Shown here in pieces: positions 48,585 to 61,695 of a DNA stretch of 64,000 nucleotides. The DNA is from Formicarius rufipectus (taxonomy: Eukaryota > Chordata > Aves > Passeriformes > Formicariidae). Under the pieces are notes generated by a model. It did not search any database and was not told the DNA's origin. It saw nothing but the letters and a program-made list of their open reading frames with translations. A program made the translations under genes and the position numbers. Location: NCBI GenBank assembly GCA_013399695.1, contig VXAU01000800.1:307574-371573 (forward strand), written 5' to 3'. How positions within the stretch are numbered: position 1 is the stretch's first letter; each line of letters begins with the position of its first letter.

Positions 48585-49066
48585 CAGGCTGGACATGAGC
48601 CAACAGCATCCTGGGCTCATCCCACAGCATGGGCAGCAGGTGAGGGGGGATTCTGCCCCCCTTCTCCACTCAGGTGAGACCTCACCTGCAGAGCAAGTCC
48701 AGAGGAGGTCATGGAGGTGCTCCAAGGGCTGGAGCCCCTCTGCTCTGGAGACAGGATGGGAGAGCTGGGAGTGTTCAGCCCAGACAAGAGAAGGCTCCAG
48801 GGAGACCTGAGAGCTCCTTCCAGTGCCAAAAGGGCCTCCAAGAGAGCTGGAGAGGGACTTTGGAAAAGGGGAAATGGCTTGCAGTTGATAGGGGACAGGG
48901 TTAGAGCAGCTGTGGCTGCTCCATCCCAGGAAGTGTTCAAGGCCAGCTTGGACAGGGCTTGGAGCAACCTGGGCTGATGGAAGGTGTCCCTGCCCATGGC
49001 AGTGGGTGTTGCAACAGAATGGTCTATAAGGTCCCTTCCAACCCGAACATTCAGTGATTCTGTGAT
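48585..49066 (+). mobile_element. CR1 LINE, 3' end, plus orientation
   Basis: Typical CR1 3' body (GTCCAGAGGAGGTCATGGAG, AGAGCTGGGAGTGTTCAGCC) ending at GGTCCCTTCCAACCCGAACA and a tail of ATTCAGTGATTCTGTGAT. 5'-truncated; the left limit is approximate. Confidence 0.92.
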
Positions 49067-49408
49067 ATCATTGTCCTTGCCCTGTCTGCTGCAAGGGGCT
49101 TGGCACGTTCCTCTGGCTTTGGGACAGTGTTTGCTCTGGTGGATGGGTCCCCTGGGACACCCTGCCTGAAAGGAAGGGGACACAATATGGGGCTCGATGC
49201 AGGTGGAGGTTTCAGAACACACACATCCAGCCCTTCACTTTCAGACATGATGCCTGATGCCATTGGAGGTGTCACCATCTGGGACAACGCATGGCACAGT
49301 CAGTGCCAGAGCCACCTTTTTGCTGATCCCTCGGGCCCGTCCAAGCCCCTGGGATGCAGGAGGGCCAGACAGTCCTAATGCATTATTCCTTTTTCTCTCC
49401 TCTTACAG

Positions 49409-49743
49409 GCTTTTGCACTGAAACCAAGTGAAGAACCTCACAATTGCACTACACACCACTTAACTCTGATTCCTCTGGCAGCAAAGCAACTCCACCACCA
49501 AGACCTCGAGGGCTGTTTTCCCCCTCTCTGCACATCACTCCCATCTCCGTGCCTGGAAGCTGGTGCCCAGAAGTAGCTCTAACTCACTGTCCATCCCACT
49601 GGACCACTCCCCACCCACCATGTTTCAGCGTCTCACCAGCCTCTTCTTCAGTGACAGCAACACGCCAGAGGGCCTAGAGGAGCCCAAACCTTTTGTTGAG
49701 GAAGAGGAGGAGGAGGATGGCTGGCTTGTAATTGATCTTGCAG
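49409..49743 (+). CDS. TP53INP2: TP53INP2 first coding exon with 5' UTR
   Basis: Acceptor TTTCTCTCCTCTTACAG precedes 49409. The 5' UTR runs to 49619, the ATG is 49620-49622 with CACC before it, and the donor GTGAGG follows GCAG at 49743. It gives 41 codons plus one base. The presence of an acceptor shows that at least one non-coding exon lies upstream. Confidence 0.92.
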
Positions 49744-52700
49744 GTGAGGAAAGCAGCAGGACTGGCTTCTCACAGCCTCTGCTGAACCTTGTCATTCCAG
49801 AGCTGGGCAAACCCCCTGAGATGTCAGCAGATGAGCTTACACCACACAGGATCAGCTCTGCCTTTCATCTTTTCTCCCCTGCTGCCCTTGCCCTGCTCCT
49901 GGCCCTGTGGTCACTGCAGCAGCCCCTGACCTGCTCCTCCTTTTTCACTTTCCTCTCTCTGTGATGCTTCCTGACTTTCCACCAGTGTGGGAGCAGTGTC
50001 AGCATCCCCAGCTGGGGCTGCTGCTGCCGGGGATTCTCCAGGTGTTTCCATGCCAGGATGAGACCCTGGCATGGCACCAGCCAGAGAGTTTACCCAGAGT
50101 TTTGATGTCATCCTGCCTGCCAGGGCTCGGTGGAGTGGGAGAACCGAGCCCTTGCAGGCTCTGCCCACTGGCTGTGGCACTGCCAGAGCTTCAGCTGTGC
50201 CCTGGCAAGCACTTTTCCAGGAGGATCCAGGCTCAGCTGCTCTCTGTCCTGCCCTTGCTGAAAACAAACCAGGAGCTGGTGGGGTGCCAGAGGGCAAGTG
50301 TCTGAGCTGTCCCAGCTGGAGATGTGCCACCAATGCTTTGGCCATGTTTGGGTCTTTGAAGGGAGAAAGTCTAATTCCAAAGCGGTTATCTTCCCAAATC
50401 CTTCCCAGTGCCCATGCCAAGCACAAGAGATGTTTGTCACCAGGTCCTGTATCTAGAGAGCCCATAGGGCTCCTCCTTCCCAAGGATGGTTACAACCATG
50501 CACAGCCCTGTTTGACACCAACCAGACAGATTGAATTCCTCCTGTGTGGAGCTTCTCCAGCTCCATTCAAATCTTGGAGTTTCTGTTGTAGCATTTATGA
50601 CTCATCCAATTGCAATGATATTTTTTTTGACCTTTTCCTTGCAAATCCAGCAGTGACCACAGACAAACCCACCCGCCTGTGCAGGAGCTCCTGGTGGTTG
50701 TGCTCAGTTGGCAGCCTCTGTTTAGTTGTGGTGCCCCAGCCTAGAGGACCACAGATGTATCCTGCAGATTTAGGAGGAGGGGTTTGTCTTCTCTCCCTCT
50801 TCCAGACAGCATATCTCCGAGCAAATGTTCCTTGCCTGGCCCCACCATGCTTGTTTTTGTGCTGTGAACCGTTTGTTACAGTTCTTCCCCATATGCAGTG
50901 ACCTGGAAAAGGGACCAGAGAAGGGGCAAGCTTAGGATGGGGACAGGGATCCCTGTGTCATGTGGGAGGGAGCACTATGGGAAAGCTGGTGGAGGTGATG
51001 GGTGGTCTGGGCATGGGCAACCATGGAGGATGCTGTGTCCTCTGGGCTCTCAGGTGACTGTCTGGAGTGGGTCACAGCAGTGACATGGGGGGGGGCTGGT
51101 TGCAAGGAGGTCCCTGGAGCAGTGGGTGCACAAGTGCCACACGTCTGGGCCAGCTGGCAGCATCTGCAGTGTGCCTAAAGCATGCCTGAAGGATCCAGGG
51201 GATCCCTAGCCAGAGAAATATTGAGCTGTACCCTGATCCCTGGGCTGAGACTGCATCTGGCTCAGGGGGGGACCAAGGGTTGACTCTGGTACAAAACACT
51301 CCAATTTTTTTCCCAGTGATGTGGCTGGGCTCTTGATGCAACTCTGGCTTCCAGCAGTGTGTCCGTTTGTGATGATCCCACTGCTAATTCCCACTGCCAT
51401 CTGGTCCCACAGCAAACCCCAAGCAGATACTTTCAACCCTATTTCTGAAGCTGGAGTTATGCTAAGCCCTTTGAAAACCAAATGTAGAGACTAAAGCTCC
51501 CCTTGGAGTCATGGTGGCCAGCAGCAGCTCCCAGCCTGGCTCCCTCCCAACAGCAAAGTAGCAGCCTAGGTAGCCTCCAGATTTGGTCTCTCTCAGCCTG
51601 GTCATTACCCCATGTGTTGCAAAATGCACCTGAATTACCCAGATCTTCCAGTAGCATTTTTCATACTCCTCTCACCTCCTTGCCCAGCCAGGATATGCTC
51701 AGCACCCAGGGAAGGGAGCAAAGAGCATTTTGCAGGATATGACTGCATTACCCGTGGATTTGAGGACCCCAAGGTATTACTTGTGACATTAAAACCCACA
51801 GTAGCAAAGGATGGGGACAGGTAGCCTTGGACAGGCTGCACTGACCCCCCCCCCCTCTCCCTGTGCCCACAGACCCCTGCTGTGGGAGTGCTGCCGGACT
51901 GAGGCCACTCCAGCTGGGCTCAAGGGCTGTCTCCAGGCAGACAAATAATCTCCAGCCCATCGTGTCAACAACTATTAATAGCCTGATATCCACTGACCTG
52001 GAGAAAGACATTCTCGTGTTTGCAAGGCCAGTTGTGACCTGTCCTGAGCCCTGGGCTGGGGCAGCAGCTGAGGGAGGAGCTGGGGATGCACTGAGCAGGG
52101 AATACCATGCTCATGCTCATGCACTTCGATTCTCCACACAAGAACACATTCACCTGTGATTCCTCCTGCTCCCTCACCCAGCCAGAGGGTTACATGTGTC
52201 CATAGAGGTATTGCACTGCCTCCTCCCTCACTGGCACCAGTTCCCTTGAATCCCCCTTATGAGTCCGGGTCATCCCAGTGAGCCCAATACTAGGCGCAGG
52301 CTCCCTTCCCATCACACCACCAGTAATTCCAAGCACAGGCAGCCTAGAAAAGCACCAGCCCAAGTGCTTTTCGCAGGTAGAAATTAAGAAGGGAAAGCAC
52401 GGATCACTGGGGCATTGGAGGGGTGGGGGCGTCAACTTCTGGATCAGCCACGCAAAATTCAGCCTCTAATGGACTGAAGATGAGTGCACAGCAAAAGCTT
52501 TTGCTGAAGAATTTATTCCCGTGATTCCTTCCAGAGACAAGGTGTGGACTGTTTTTCCCTCTATGTTATGCTTGGTTTCCATGTTTGCCAAGTGCTGGGT
52601 GGTGTTTGTGAGTGCAGGCATGCCGGCGTTCCTCTGGAGCGGCACGGCACGGCTCAGGTGCCATCCGAACAGGCAAGAGCAGCGTTTCTTGCTGGCTGAA

Positions 52701-54874
52701 CTTCTTCCTTCCATTTGAGAAGGAAAAAGACCCCATTGCTGCAGTAAACCTTGCTGGTTCCCCCATTCTTTGGTTCAACTTGCCTAACCAGCCCCGTTTC
52801 CACGCTTGGTGGCTCGGCAGAGACGGGTCCCCGAGCAGCGGTGGCCCGGTCGGGTGCGGGGCCGTGCCCGTGTCTGGCGGGAGCGGTGGCGGTGGGTGTC
52901 TCTTGCACTAACGATGCCCCTTTCTCTCCCCCCTCCCTCCCTCCCTCCCTCTCCACTGTACATGNGGCTCCGGCCGGCCCCTGCTTGATGGACGAGAGTT
53001 GGTTTGTCACCCCTCCCCCCTGTTTTACTGCAGAAGAGCCCGGCCCTGACGGCGTGGGGAGCAGCCCCATGGAGGACCTGCTCATCGAGCACCCCAGCAT
53101 GTCCGTCTATGTCACCAGCACCCTCGAGGTGGATGGCGAGGGCTCCGAGGACGATGCTGCCGCGTGAGTGCACTTGGAGGATGTCTGCGGGGGGCTGGCA
53201 GCCCCAGCACCCACAGAGGGGCCGCTGTGGACGGTCAGTCCTGGCATCCCAAATCCCCTCGTACACCTGAGAGTGTTTCACTCATAATGTCCACGGACTG
53301 CGTGGAGCAACAGGGGACAGCAGTGACCCCATGCCCCATCTCAAGGGAGTTCCCTGCACATCTCGAAGGGTGCCCCAGCTGACGCTGTGCAAGGCTGGGA
53401 GCCACCATGTCCCAAAATCCTCTGCTAAGAAAGTCTCAGCAGCATTTTTGGATGGCCGTGGGTGCAGGTCCATGAGCTTGGCCCAAGTAGGGTCTCCTGG
53501 CATGGCGATGCCACTGGTGTTAATGCCACCCATGCCAATGCTGTCTGTCACCCCATCACCCATCCAAGGGTGTTTGCCAGACTGAGTTTACACTGGGATT
53601 TTCCATAGGTAGGGCCCAAGAAAAGCAAATCCAACAGAACAGGGTTGCCTTTGGGCACAGTGGCACCCTGAAGACCCACAGCTCCCTCAGGAAGAGGGTG
53701 CTGGAACCCCCCAATACCCCTAATGATCCCATAGTAGCCTAGCACAGGGGCATCCCACAGCTGGGGGGGTGGGACGCAACCAACTTCTTGCCCGAAACCT
53801 CAGCTTAACATGGGGGGAAATTAAACAGAAATGCCCCAATGGCCCTGCTGCCCACTGCGCTCCCAGGCCTGTGGGCTGGAGTCCTCCCCACGCATTCCTG
53901 GGGTCACGGCCTGGAGCTCTGTCCTTCCCCAGGGCTCTCCAGTGCCCAGCAGCCCGAGGACAACCTGATGCTGCCGGCTGAGCCCCGGCTCCCACCATGC
54001 CATGGGGTTCCTGCTGCCCCCCAGTCCCAGTCTTTCAGCATCTCCCCCAGAAGCCCCTCAGTGGGGCAGCAGAGGAGTAAGAATTTGGGGTAAACCTCAT
54101 CCTGGGCTAGGAGACACCATTCCTGTCAGGGGATGCCGTCCTTGGCTAGGGAACACCATTCCTGGTTAGGGGACACTGGTCCTGGCTGGGAGACACTGCT
54201 CCTAGCTAGTGGACACCATTCCTCCAGGACATCTCTTTCCGAAGTCTTCCTGAGGGCCACAGCTTGATCTCCAGAGCTTCAGAGACTCCTCAGTGCTGCA
54301 CGAGACAGAGAAGGGCCAAAGCAGACTCAAGACTAGCCAGGGGATGAAAGGGGCCACAGTGGGGTGGAGACAGACCAGGCTCAAGGGGTTTAGGCATGGT
54401 GGGGGACTGTGGGAACACCTCATTCTGGTGATGTCTATTTGTCCAGGTGTCCCCGAGCCAGCCTGTGCTGGAGCATTCCTACCCTTGGCAGGCTGCTGGG
54501 GCCGAAGGGTGCCAGGCCCATGCCGTGGCACAGCGTGTGGGGAGAGGGTCAGTGTTGGTGCCGGTGCTGGCGGGGCGGGCGAGGGCCGTGCCGGGCCCGC
54601 TGACGGCCGCTCTCTCCGCAGGGAGGTGCCGGAGCCTCGGCTGGAGCGGCCCGTGGCGCACCACGGCCGGTCGCTGGCGGTGAAGGCGGCCCTCCTGGAC
54701 AAGGTGGGGCAGGCGCAGCGGGTGCAGCGGGCCAAGCAGCTGGCGGAGCGGCACCGGCTGGGCCAGAAGGCGCTGCAGCGGCAGAACCGCGCCCGGCAGC
54801 GCCCGCCGCGCCGCGCCAAGCAGCTCCCCGGCGCCTTCGTCCACCAGCCCTGCCAGCGCCACTGCAACTACTGA
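49409..54874 (+). CDS. TP53INP2: TP53INP2, tumor protein p53-inducible nuclear protein 2 (DOR)
   Basis: TP53INP2 moves between nucleus and autophagosome. It binds LC3/GABARAP and VMP1 to promote autophagosome formation and co-activates nuclear hormone receptors. Coding parts are 49620-49743, 52966-53163 and 54622-54874. The first exon reads MFQRLTSLFFSDSNT and then an acidic run before DGWLVIDL, whose W35-L36-V37-I38 is the LC3-interacting motif. The second has LMDESWFVTPPPCFTAEE and PMEDLLIEHPSMSVYV, both family hallmarks. The last is a basic, alanine/arginine-rich helix with VQRAKQLAERHRLGQKALQR and the invariant ending QPCQRHCNY-stop. About 190 residues are visible against 220 in human; the shortfall lies at the N at 52965, where the acceptor and some codons are hidden. 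Confidence 0.95.
49744..52964 (+). other. TP53INP2 intron between coding exons 1 and 2
   Basis: 3.2 kb without a recognised transposon. It ends in a CTCC-repeat pyrimidine tract (about 52925-52955), which serves as the polypyrimidine tract of the next exon. A C-run lies at about 51846-51856. Confidence 0.8.
52965..52965. other. Single-base N at a splice acceptor
   Basis: The N falls between the intronic pyrimidine tract and the in-frame codons leading to LMDESWF. The phase requires two bases before a codon, and no AG suits that phase, so the N must stand for missing sequence of unknown length. Confidence 0.8.
52966..53163 (+). CDS. TP53INP2: TP53INP2 second coding exon (5' end hidden by the N)
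   Basis: Readable codons begin APAGPCLMDESWFV and end EGSEDDAA. The donor GTGAGT follows at 53164 in phase 2. An AG inside ACTGCAGAAGAG (53033) mimics an acceptor, but the codons before it (SWFVTPPPCFTAE) are conserved coding sequence. Confidence 0.93.
53164..54621 (+). other. TP53INP2 last intron
   Basis: About 1.46 kb, with a minisatellite near its 3' half. The acceptor is CTCTCTCCGCAG at 54610-54621. Confidence 0.85.
54100..54229 (+). repeat. Minisatellite of about 20-bp units
   Basis: Six to seven imperfect copies of a unit like TCCTGGCTAGGGGACACCAT. Individual units vary by several bases. Confidence 0.75.
54622..54874 (+). CDS. TP53INP2: TP53INP2 last coding exon
   Basis: 83 full codons after one split-codon base, then TGA at 54872-54874. 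It encodes the basic C-terminal half that carries nuclear/nucleolar targeting in the family. GC is about 80 percent and CpG-dense, unlike the following UTR. Confidence 0.94.
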
Positions 54875-57600
54875 CCTCGCCGCGACGGCTCCCCTGCCGA
54901 GGGGGCCCTCACCCCCGGCCGACACCGGCTCCCGGGAGTGCCGGCCCCCACGGACACTGGTGACACCGGCTGCGGTTCCACTCCACGCCCCCCGTACCCG
55001 CACGCCTGGCCCGCACTCCTCATCTTCCTCCCCCTGCCCTCGTTGCTCCCCTCGCCCTTTGCCCTCGATGCCAGCTGGGCCAGCAGCCCCTGGAGCCGCC
55101 GACACGGAGGGCCATACCGAGCCTCCCACCCCCACAGCCTCGCCAGCCTTCGCACAGGAAATTGGTATTCCCTGTGAAATCGCCTGTTCCCAAAATCCAT
55201 GGCGAAGCCTGTTTGTCCTGACAACAGTGTGACAACAGTGCCTTTCCTCAAGACATCATGATTCCACGTACAGCCAGGCTGGGATGTCATGGAGACACCG
55301 AGCAGAAGTTAAAAGAGCAATGAAGTCACAAGATGTGGGATTTTTAGGAAAATCTCATAAATGACGCTAAAGAATGCGTCCTCCCTGCAAAACCAGCAAA
55401 TACTCCCCTCCCTCCTTAATTTCTTAGTTACTTTTTTACCCCCACTGCCAGTCTCGAAGGGGCTTGTGGTGGGAAGTGCTGGTAGAACACCTGTGGCCAG
55501 GTCAGCCAGGTGGCTCCTGATGCCTCATGGTGTTTTTTTAAAATCGACCTTAAAAGCAGTCTCAGGAATCAAAGCACCGTTCCAGTGCTGTGCCAGAGCC
55601 CTTGGCCACTGTGCCAGGAGGGTGGCCAGCCTGGGGCCAGTGGTGGCATCGCCGTGGCTGGTCATGCTGCCTGCGCGAGCCCCCTCACCCTGGAGCCACT
55701 CGCCTGCCCCAGCCACACCTGCATCCCGACAGATCCACCTGTATATGTGTGTGTATATATTTCCCTCTATACCTTTATCCTTAGAAGATGCACTATTAAG
55801 CCAAGGAGCACCCGCTACCTGGTGCCAGTCCCTGGGAGGGGAGTGGAGGCAGGGATCTGCACAGCTTCCCTGAGGTGGCAAAGCATGTCGATCCTGGTGG
55901 TGAAGAGATGCTGAAGAGAAGGCTGGAGAGAAGAGGCTGAATTAAGGACAAAGATGGATCTGGGAGTGACCGCAAAGGGTCTGAGTGAGAGGATTGCTGT
56001 AATGGGAGCTGTAACAGGTGCATCTTCTTTCCCCATGAAAAATTGCATTGTTTTCCATGAAGGGCCAAATTCTGCCATAGGCAGTGTTGATTTTTAATGC
56101 AAATCCCTCCCCTCCCTGTGTTTGACTCATTCTGCCGTTGGAAGAACATGGTCTAGACTTTTCACTGGCTCCAGCACCAGCTGAGATGGCTCCAAACCCA
56201 GCAGAAATTTCCTGATCACCCCCAACTCCCTCTCTTTTAGCGACTAGTTTTGCATCCTCTGCCCTGGGAAAGTATCCTGCTCATGGCCATAGGCCTGAAT
56301 TCCTATCCTCTGAGACAAGACACACTTACAATGCCCCCCACACCCCCTGTCTCCAAAATTTTGATTTCACAGGAGTTTCTTCCATTCACCATGTTACATC
56401 CCCTTAACGGGACCTTGGCTGAAGGAATTGTGGTGAGCTCAACCTCAGACAGCTGATAATTCTTTTAATGAGATTAAAACCAAACTGAACCTTCTTAGGA
56501 GTACCAAGCCTCAGCTCTGGGCTGGGGAGCCTGGACCACAGGATCTGGATGCTACTGCTCACCTGCAGCATTTCTCCTTCACTCCAATGACATGGAGTTC
56601 CCAAAGGCACAGAGCCAGAGAACTTGGCGTTACCCCCCACCGTCGGCATCATCCTGCACTCCTTGGGCCTCCCTGCAACCTCTGTCCCCTGCTGAGCCTG
56701 AGACGACACTGGAGGTCACCCTGTCCTGCCTCTGGTGTCCTCTCTGCAAAGAGACTGACTTGAGTTTACCTCCTGTGTCTTCCTGGGTTTCACACTAAAT
56801 GCCTTTCTTTTTGGGCTGCAGTGATGCTTGGTATGAATTGGAGCATGGCACGTGCAGGGATGCTGGCACAGGTGCTTGTGAAGACAAGCAGGGGCTGAGC
56901 CCAAGTTCCAGAGGTCCCATGAGGTGCTGCCTTCCCATCTGCCTCTTCCTGTGTTGCTGGATGATCCTGTGACCACCGTTCTGTGACCACCGGGCAGCAC
57001 TGTTAGAGGAAGCATTTTCTCTCCAGCCCAAATACACATCAAGCAGTGGAGAAGCCAAGCAGCATCCTGCCCCCCCTGCCTATTCTCTACTGCAGATTCT
57101 TCTCCTGTGCTTCCAAGGCACCGCCAGTCCCTTCAGAGCACTCCAGAAATCAGAGGCTGGCTGCGACCCCACTGCCCCTCCATGGCTCCCAGAGGAACGG
57201 ACTGGGGGCAGCAGTGAGCCTGGGGAGATGCTGCTGTATCTCACCTACCAGGCTCTCCTGTGCCCACCCACGTGCTTGGAAATGGTACACCCGGAGAAAT
57301 CCCTCATAGAAATTCTCCTCTATGTCCTGCTCTTCTGTTGTGAGCCATGTTGCTGGGGGCCTTGGGGCAGCCGTGGCACTGACACAGCCCCAGGTCCCAG
57401 CCCCCAGCACTCCTTTCCAATGGGTGATGCTGGTTTTCAGAAGTGAGTGCAAACCGGTTTTTTCCTTTCTTCGTTCCATGCCAATCTGAGATGTCTTTCC
57501 TCTCACTGCACAGCCAGCACAGGACATGAAGCAGAACTATTATCACACTTCATATCCAGAGTATGTTTCTAAAGGATTAATAAATTATTAGTAATGTTTT
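54875..57600 (+). other. TP53INP2 3' UTR (inferred extent)
   Basis: No coding exon follows the stop. The proposed end is set by the first good AATAAA. A TG/TA-rich run lies at about 55741-55760. A long 3' UTR of about 2.7 kb is in line with the roughly 3 kb UTR of the human gene. Confidence 0.55.
57579..57584 (+). terminator. TP53INP2: Candidate polyadenylation signal of TP53INP2
   Basis: AATAAA followed within 20 bases by a GT-rich stretch (GTAATGTTTTCGTG). Other signals further right cannot be excluded. Confidence 0.45.
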
Positions 57601-60600
57601 CGTGAAGAGGTTAAACCAGATTCTGAGCAGGTCAGCAGAGTGCACGTACCACAGCAAAACTGTGCTCCTGTGACCCCCCTCTGTTGTTTGCACACTTGCT
57701 GTGTATTGACACCCAATACTCACCTGCCAACCCCCTGCAAGGCGACTGTCACCTCCCAGTGTGACCCGCCCTCCCTGTGCTGTGGCAAAGGAGTGTTCAA
57801 CATGCGCTTTGCAGAAGCCCTGCGATGCTCTGCACCTGCCCAGCAGCAAGCACAAGGCCTGGCCTCATCCCAAACCTCCTGCCCAGTGCTGCCAGAGCAA
57901 GAAAATTCCTTTTCATTGAGGTTATTTGTCTTCTCAAATCTTAATACAAATGAAAGGTGCTTAAAAACTGAGAACTTCGGTGTGTGCACCTGTGTGTATG
58001 TGTAGATATATCACAGCCTGGTGTGGGCGTTCAGTAGATTGTTTTGGGGTGTAGGGTTGAGTATTTTTAGGGGTTTGTTGATTGTTTATTTTTGCACCCA
58101 GTGTTTGTGATGAGCTATGTGGTGCTCCTGATGGGAAGGGACTCCGAGGGAGCCCTTGGGCTGGTCTTGCTGGGACAGCTGGGATGAATTTCACTTCCTT
58201 TTCTTTATGTGTATAGAGGGAAGCTACAGCATGGACTCAGGGACAAACCACTCTGCTGACCTCTTTAAAAATGTCTTTTCTCAATGCTTCTCTTCTAGGC
58301 TGTGGGGTTTGGTTTGGTCTGTGAGGGATGCTGCAGGGATGAGGCCTGTGACAGCACATGGTGGTGAGAGCCTGTCTAGGCTGTGTTGGAGGAACTGCAG
58401 GGTTTGGTGCTCTGACATTCCTGTGTGGGAAAGAAGCTGTAGCCACTCATGGTGGGACCATTCTTGGGGAGCAGCCCCTCTTAATTTGTTCATGTCCTGA
58501 GAATTCACCTTGTAGCTGCTAGAATGTGGCTGATTCCTTTTTGGACTTGCCTGTGAACAACCATGGACAGATTTTCAGCACTGAGCCTCCAAGGATTTGG
58601 GAAGAGCAGCAGATCTATGTGTTCCCACATGACTCCTACTACATCACAGAGGAGAGTCGGGATGGGGGAAGCCATTGGAATGATCACCTGGAGAAATGGT
58701 GATGGAAGGGACAGGCAGATTTGTGGGAAGAAATTTTGGTATTTGTTGCAATGAAAGCACAAAACAAGGAAGAATTCCTGGTGGAGAGACCTGGGCAAAT
58801 CCCTGTTCAGTACATGCCAGCTTTGCTGGGCAGTGTGGCAGTCCTGTGGTTCAGAGAGGTGAGATGGGTCCAGCCCCATTCTGGAACTGCAGTGGGGCAC
58901 AGGCATGGAGGGGCAGCTGGGGCCGTGCTGTCGGGACTGGCTGGAGCTGGTGGAGACTGCACACCCCACTTCCATCACCATTGAAGCCCTCATGTTGTTG
59001 GGATCTTCTCCAAGCAAGATTTGCATCTCAGTTGCCTTGTTTTAGTCCAGCTGCCCTGGTACTTATGCGATGGATGAACCTCCAATGCGTGGCGTGGCTT
59101 CCCCAGCCAGCAGGACAGGACAGGAGGGGTGGCCCTCCTGCAGAAGCACCACCTCTTGGGATGTGACCAGACACCCACATGCCCCACACCTTCCTGTGGC
59201 TGTGCTTTCTATGCCAGGCAAGGCAAGGCTGGCTGTCACAGCACAGCCACAGCACACGCAGGACATCTCACCAGCAGCCACGGCAGCCACAACAAGGTCC
59301 TCACGCTGGAATCACAGAATCACAAAATCACATAATTTTGGCTCTTAATTGTTCTGCAAAGCTGAGGGGGGGCTGCCAAGGGAGTAGGGACAAAATTCTT
59401 CCTCACCTGTTGCTCTGAAACTTACAAATGTGCTTTCCAAAAGTCTCTGCTGCAAAAGCTCGATCTGGGAGGAAAACAATTCTTGAGCGTTGGCATTTCC
59501 TTCCCATTATGGATAACATAATGCATGGCTCATCCCAAAGACCACTGTGGTAATCTTCTCTCTCTCTTTAAGCATATTTCTAATCAATAATTTTAAATTT
59601 ACATCGTACTGATACCTTTTCCTCTTCCATCCAGCCCCACTGAGGAGAAAAATATCCACTTAGATGTCTTACCCTACCAGTCAGGGCCAAAAAAAAGATG
59701 AAAAAAACTACAGTGAGGTTATAGTCTTGACTTCCACAGCTTTGCAGTCACTCTTGGGAAGGACCAGTATAAATTCCCATGCCCTGCATAAAGTGGAAAT
59801 TAAATATCATGTAAATTTATTGAAAAACAAGTGACCCCCCAAAGATTAATCATCTAATAATTAGGAAACAGACAGCAAGAGGTTTTAGATCATGTCAAGT
59901 CAAGCGAAATGGTTCTCAGCATTGGCCAGAAGGCAGTGCCAAGCCCTGCTGGCCTGGGGAGGGGTGGTGACGGTCCCCACGTCTTCCCTGAGTGTTCAGG
60001 TTAAAACAAGAGGCCATCTGTGTCCAGCTGGTGCCACAGGGACTCTTGAGCCACTGGAGATTGTCGGCCACCACCATTCCCACAAGCAACTCGGATGTGC
60101 CTCCAATTTGCTGCTCCTCCTTCACTGTCTGCACTCAGAAATAGCAGCTGAGGCAGGAGGGATGCACCAGCACTCCACAATCCTCCCCAAATTCTCAGAG
60201 CTCCCCTCCAAGCCCTTCTCCACCACTGGACTGTGTCTGGTGACCTCCTCAACATAGCTGCTCACAGGGCCTGGCATCTGTGAACAGACACCCACGGCAT
60301 TGCAGTCTCTTCATCCCAGGGAACTCCCATGGTCAGACCTACCAATCAAACCTTCTGGGAATATTAATGGGTCTTAATTAGGGCTGATCCCCTCAGGGCT
60401 TGTCTTCTTCAAGGTGGAGCTTTCCCTCTTTGCCCATTTCTCTCAGATCTGCTCAGTGCAAAGTCAATGATTTCCCATCATCCTGACGGGCTCTGTCCTC
60501 ATCCTATTCACAGGATCAGAGTGGCTGCCATAGGTCATCTGAATGTTGCTGTAGGAAGGTGCTGGATGCAGCAGTGGGAGAGGCTCTGCCTGGCTGGTGA

Positions 60601-61680
60601 GTCTCTCCTTTGGTGAGAAGTGTCCTCAGACCTGTTGGAAATGCCACCTTCTCCTCCACTTGTCTCCCAAGATCCCTGTAGTTGGTGCACTCAGCAGCTC
60701 AGGGCTCTGGACAGCTGGACACAGCTTGGGCAGCAAGTCTCCCCCTTCCATGCCATTCATCAATATGTCCTCCACCAGCCTCTTCTAAAAGAGTCTGTGT
60801 AATTAAGTAAATCCATAGCTCTTCCCTTGAAGAGATGGAGATGACGAGGATGAGCAGCTCCATTTAATAGCGGTCAGCTCTTACATGTGGTCCTTTTTTC
60901 AGTTCTTCTCTGCAAGGCGGTTGTCACCCAAGTGTGTCCCCCATAGTCATTCATAGCTAACACCTCCTGGGCTGGCAATGCTTTCCCAGCCCCATAGATA
61001 CAGGGATGCTATCCCATGCCCTGGAGCATGAAAATGGCCACAAAGCTTTGGTTCTGTTACCGCTAAACCTGAAAATCCTTCTACCTACTACTCAGATCAT
61101 ATTTCATCACCTGTGTGTGGGGAAGATTTTATTCCTTGCAAATGGAGGGGAAAACAGTACAGTAACTTCTAAGTGTGCCCTAAAAAGGGGTTGCACAGAG
61201 GGCACAAAGTTCCTCTTTCATATTCACCTCATGTTTCCTTGTTGGGGAAGCCGGGAGCAGCTGTGCCCAAATCTCACTGAAATCTTATTCTCAGCTTTAT
61301 GCTTAAGGAAATCGAGGGATGAGGGAACAGCACAAGGCATAACAGCAAACTAGTAGAATTTTCTCTTGTATCAGAACATAACCACTGAGCACTGCAATAT
61401 TCTGTTTGTATATATCAACCCCAGATATTCCACTTGTAAAACTCATCCCTGCACATTATCCATTCCCATGCTGGACTGACTGTACATGTGCCTTCACCCT
61501 TTTTCATGGTTTGTCATCATTTTCTAACACAGTTACAGAACTTGAATAATCACTGAACTGCAGTTACAAGTCCTATGCAAAAAGTGACTGGGGAGTCAGT
61601 TTTTAATATTTCTGTGTTTCTGTGTTATTTTCAAAGTTGCCATGAGGACTTTTCAGAGAAGCCTAACAGAATGATTGCCC
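57601..61680. other. Intergenic between convergent genes, no gene seen
   Basis: Short open frames only. A remnant of a CR1 tail, repeats of ATCACAGA/ATCACAAA, occurs at about 59309-59335. An AT-rich block at 59500-59860 has homeodomain-like words (CTAATAATTAGG) and might be regulatory. Confidence 0.5.
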
Positions 61681-61695
61681 CAAAAACCATTCATA

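Noticed and set aside
53020..53036. CCCCCTGTTTTACTGCAG as an acceptor
   Set aside because: Using it would remove the conserved SWFVTPPPCFTAE residues, which are open and in frame upstream.
54202..55135. Minus-strand open frames of 218-221 codons over the TP53INP2 last exon
   Set aside because: Shadow frames of a GC-rich conserved coding exon on the plus strand.
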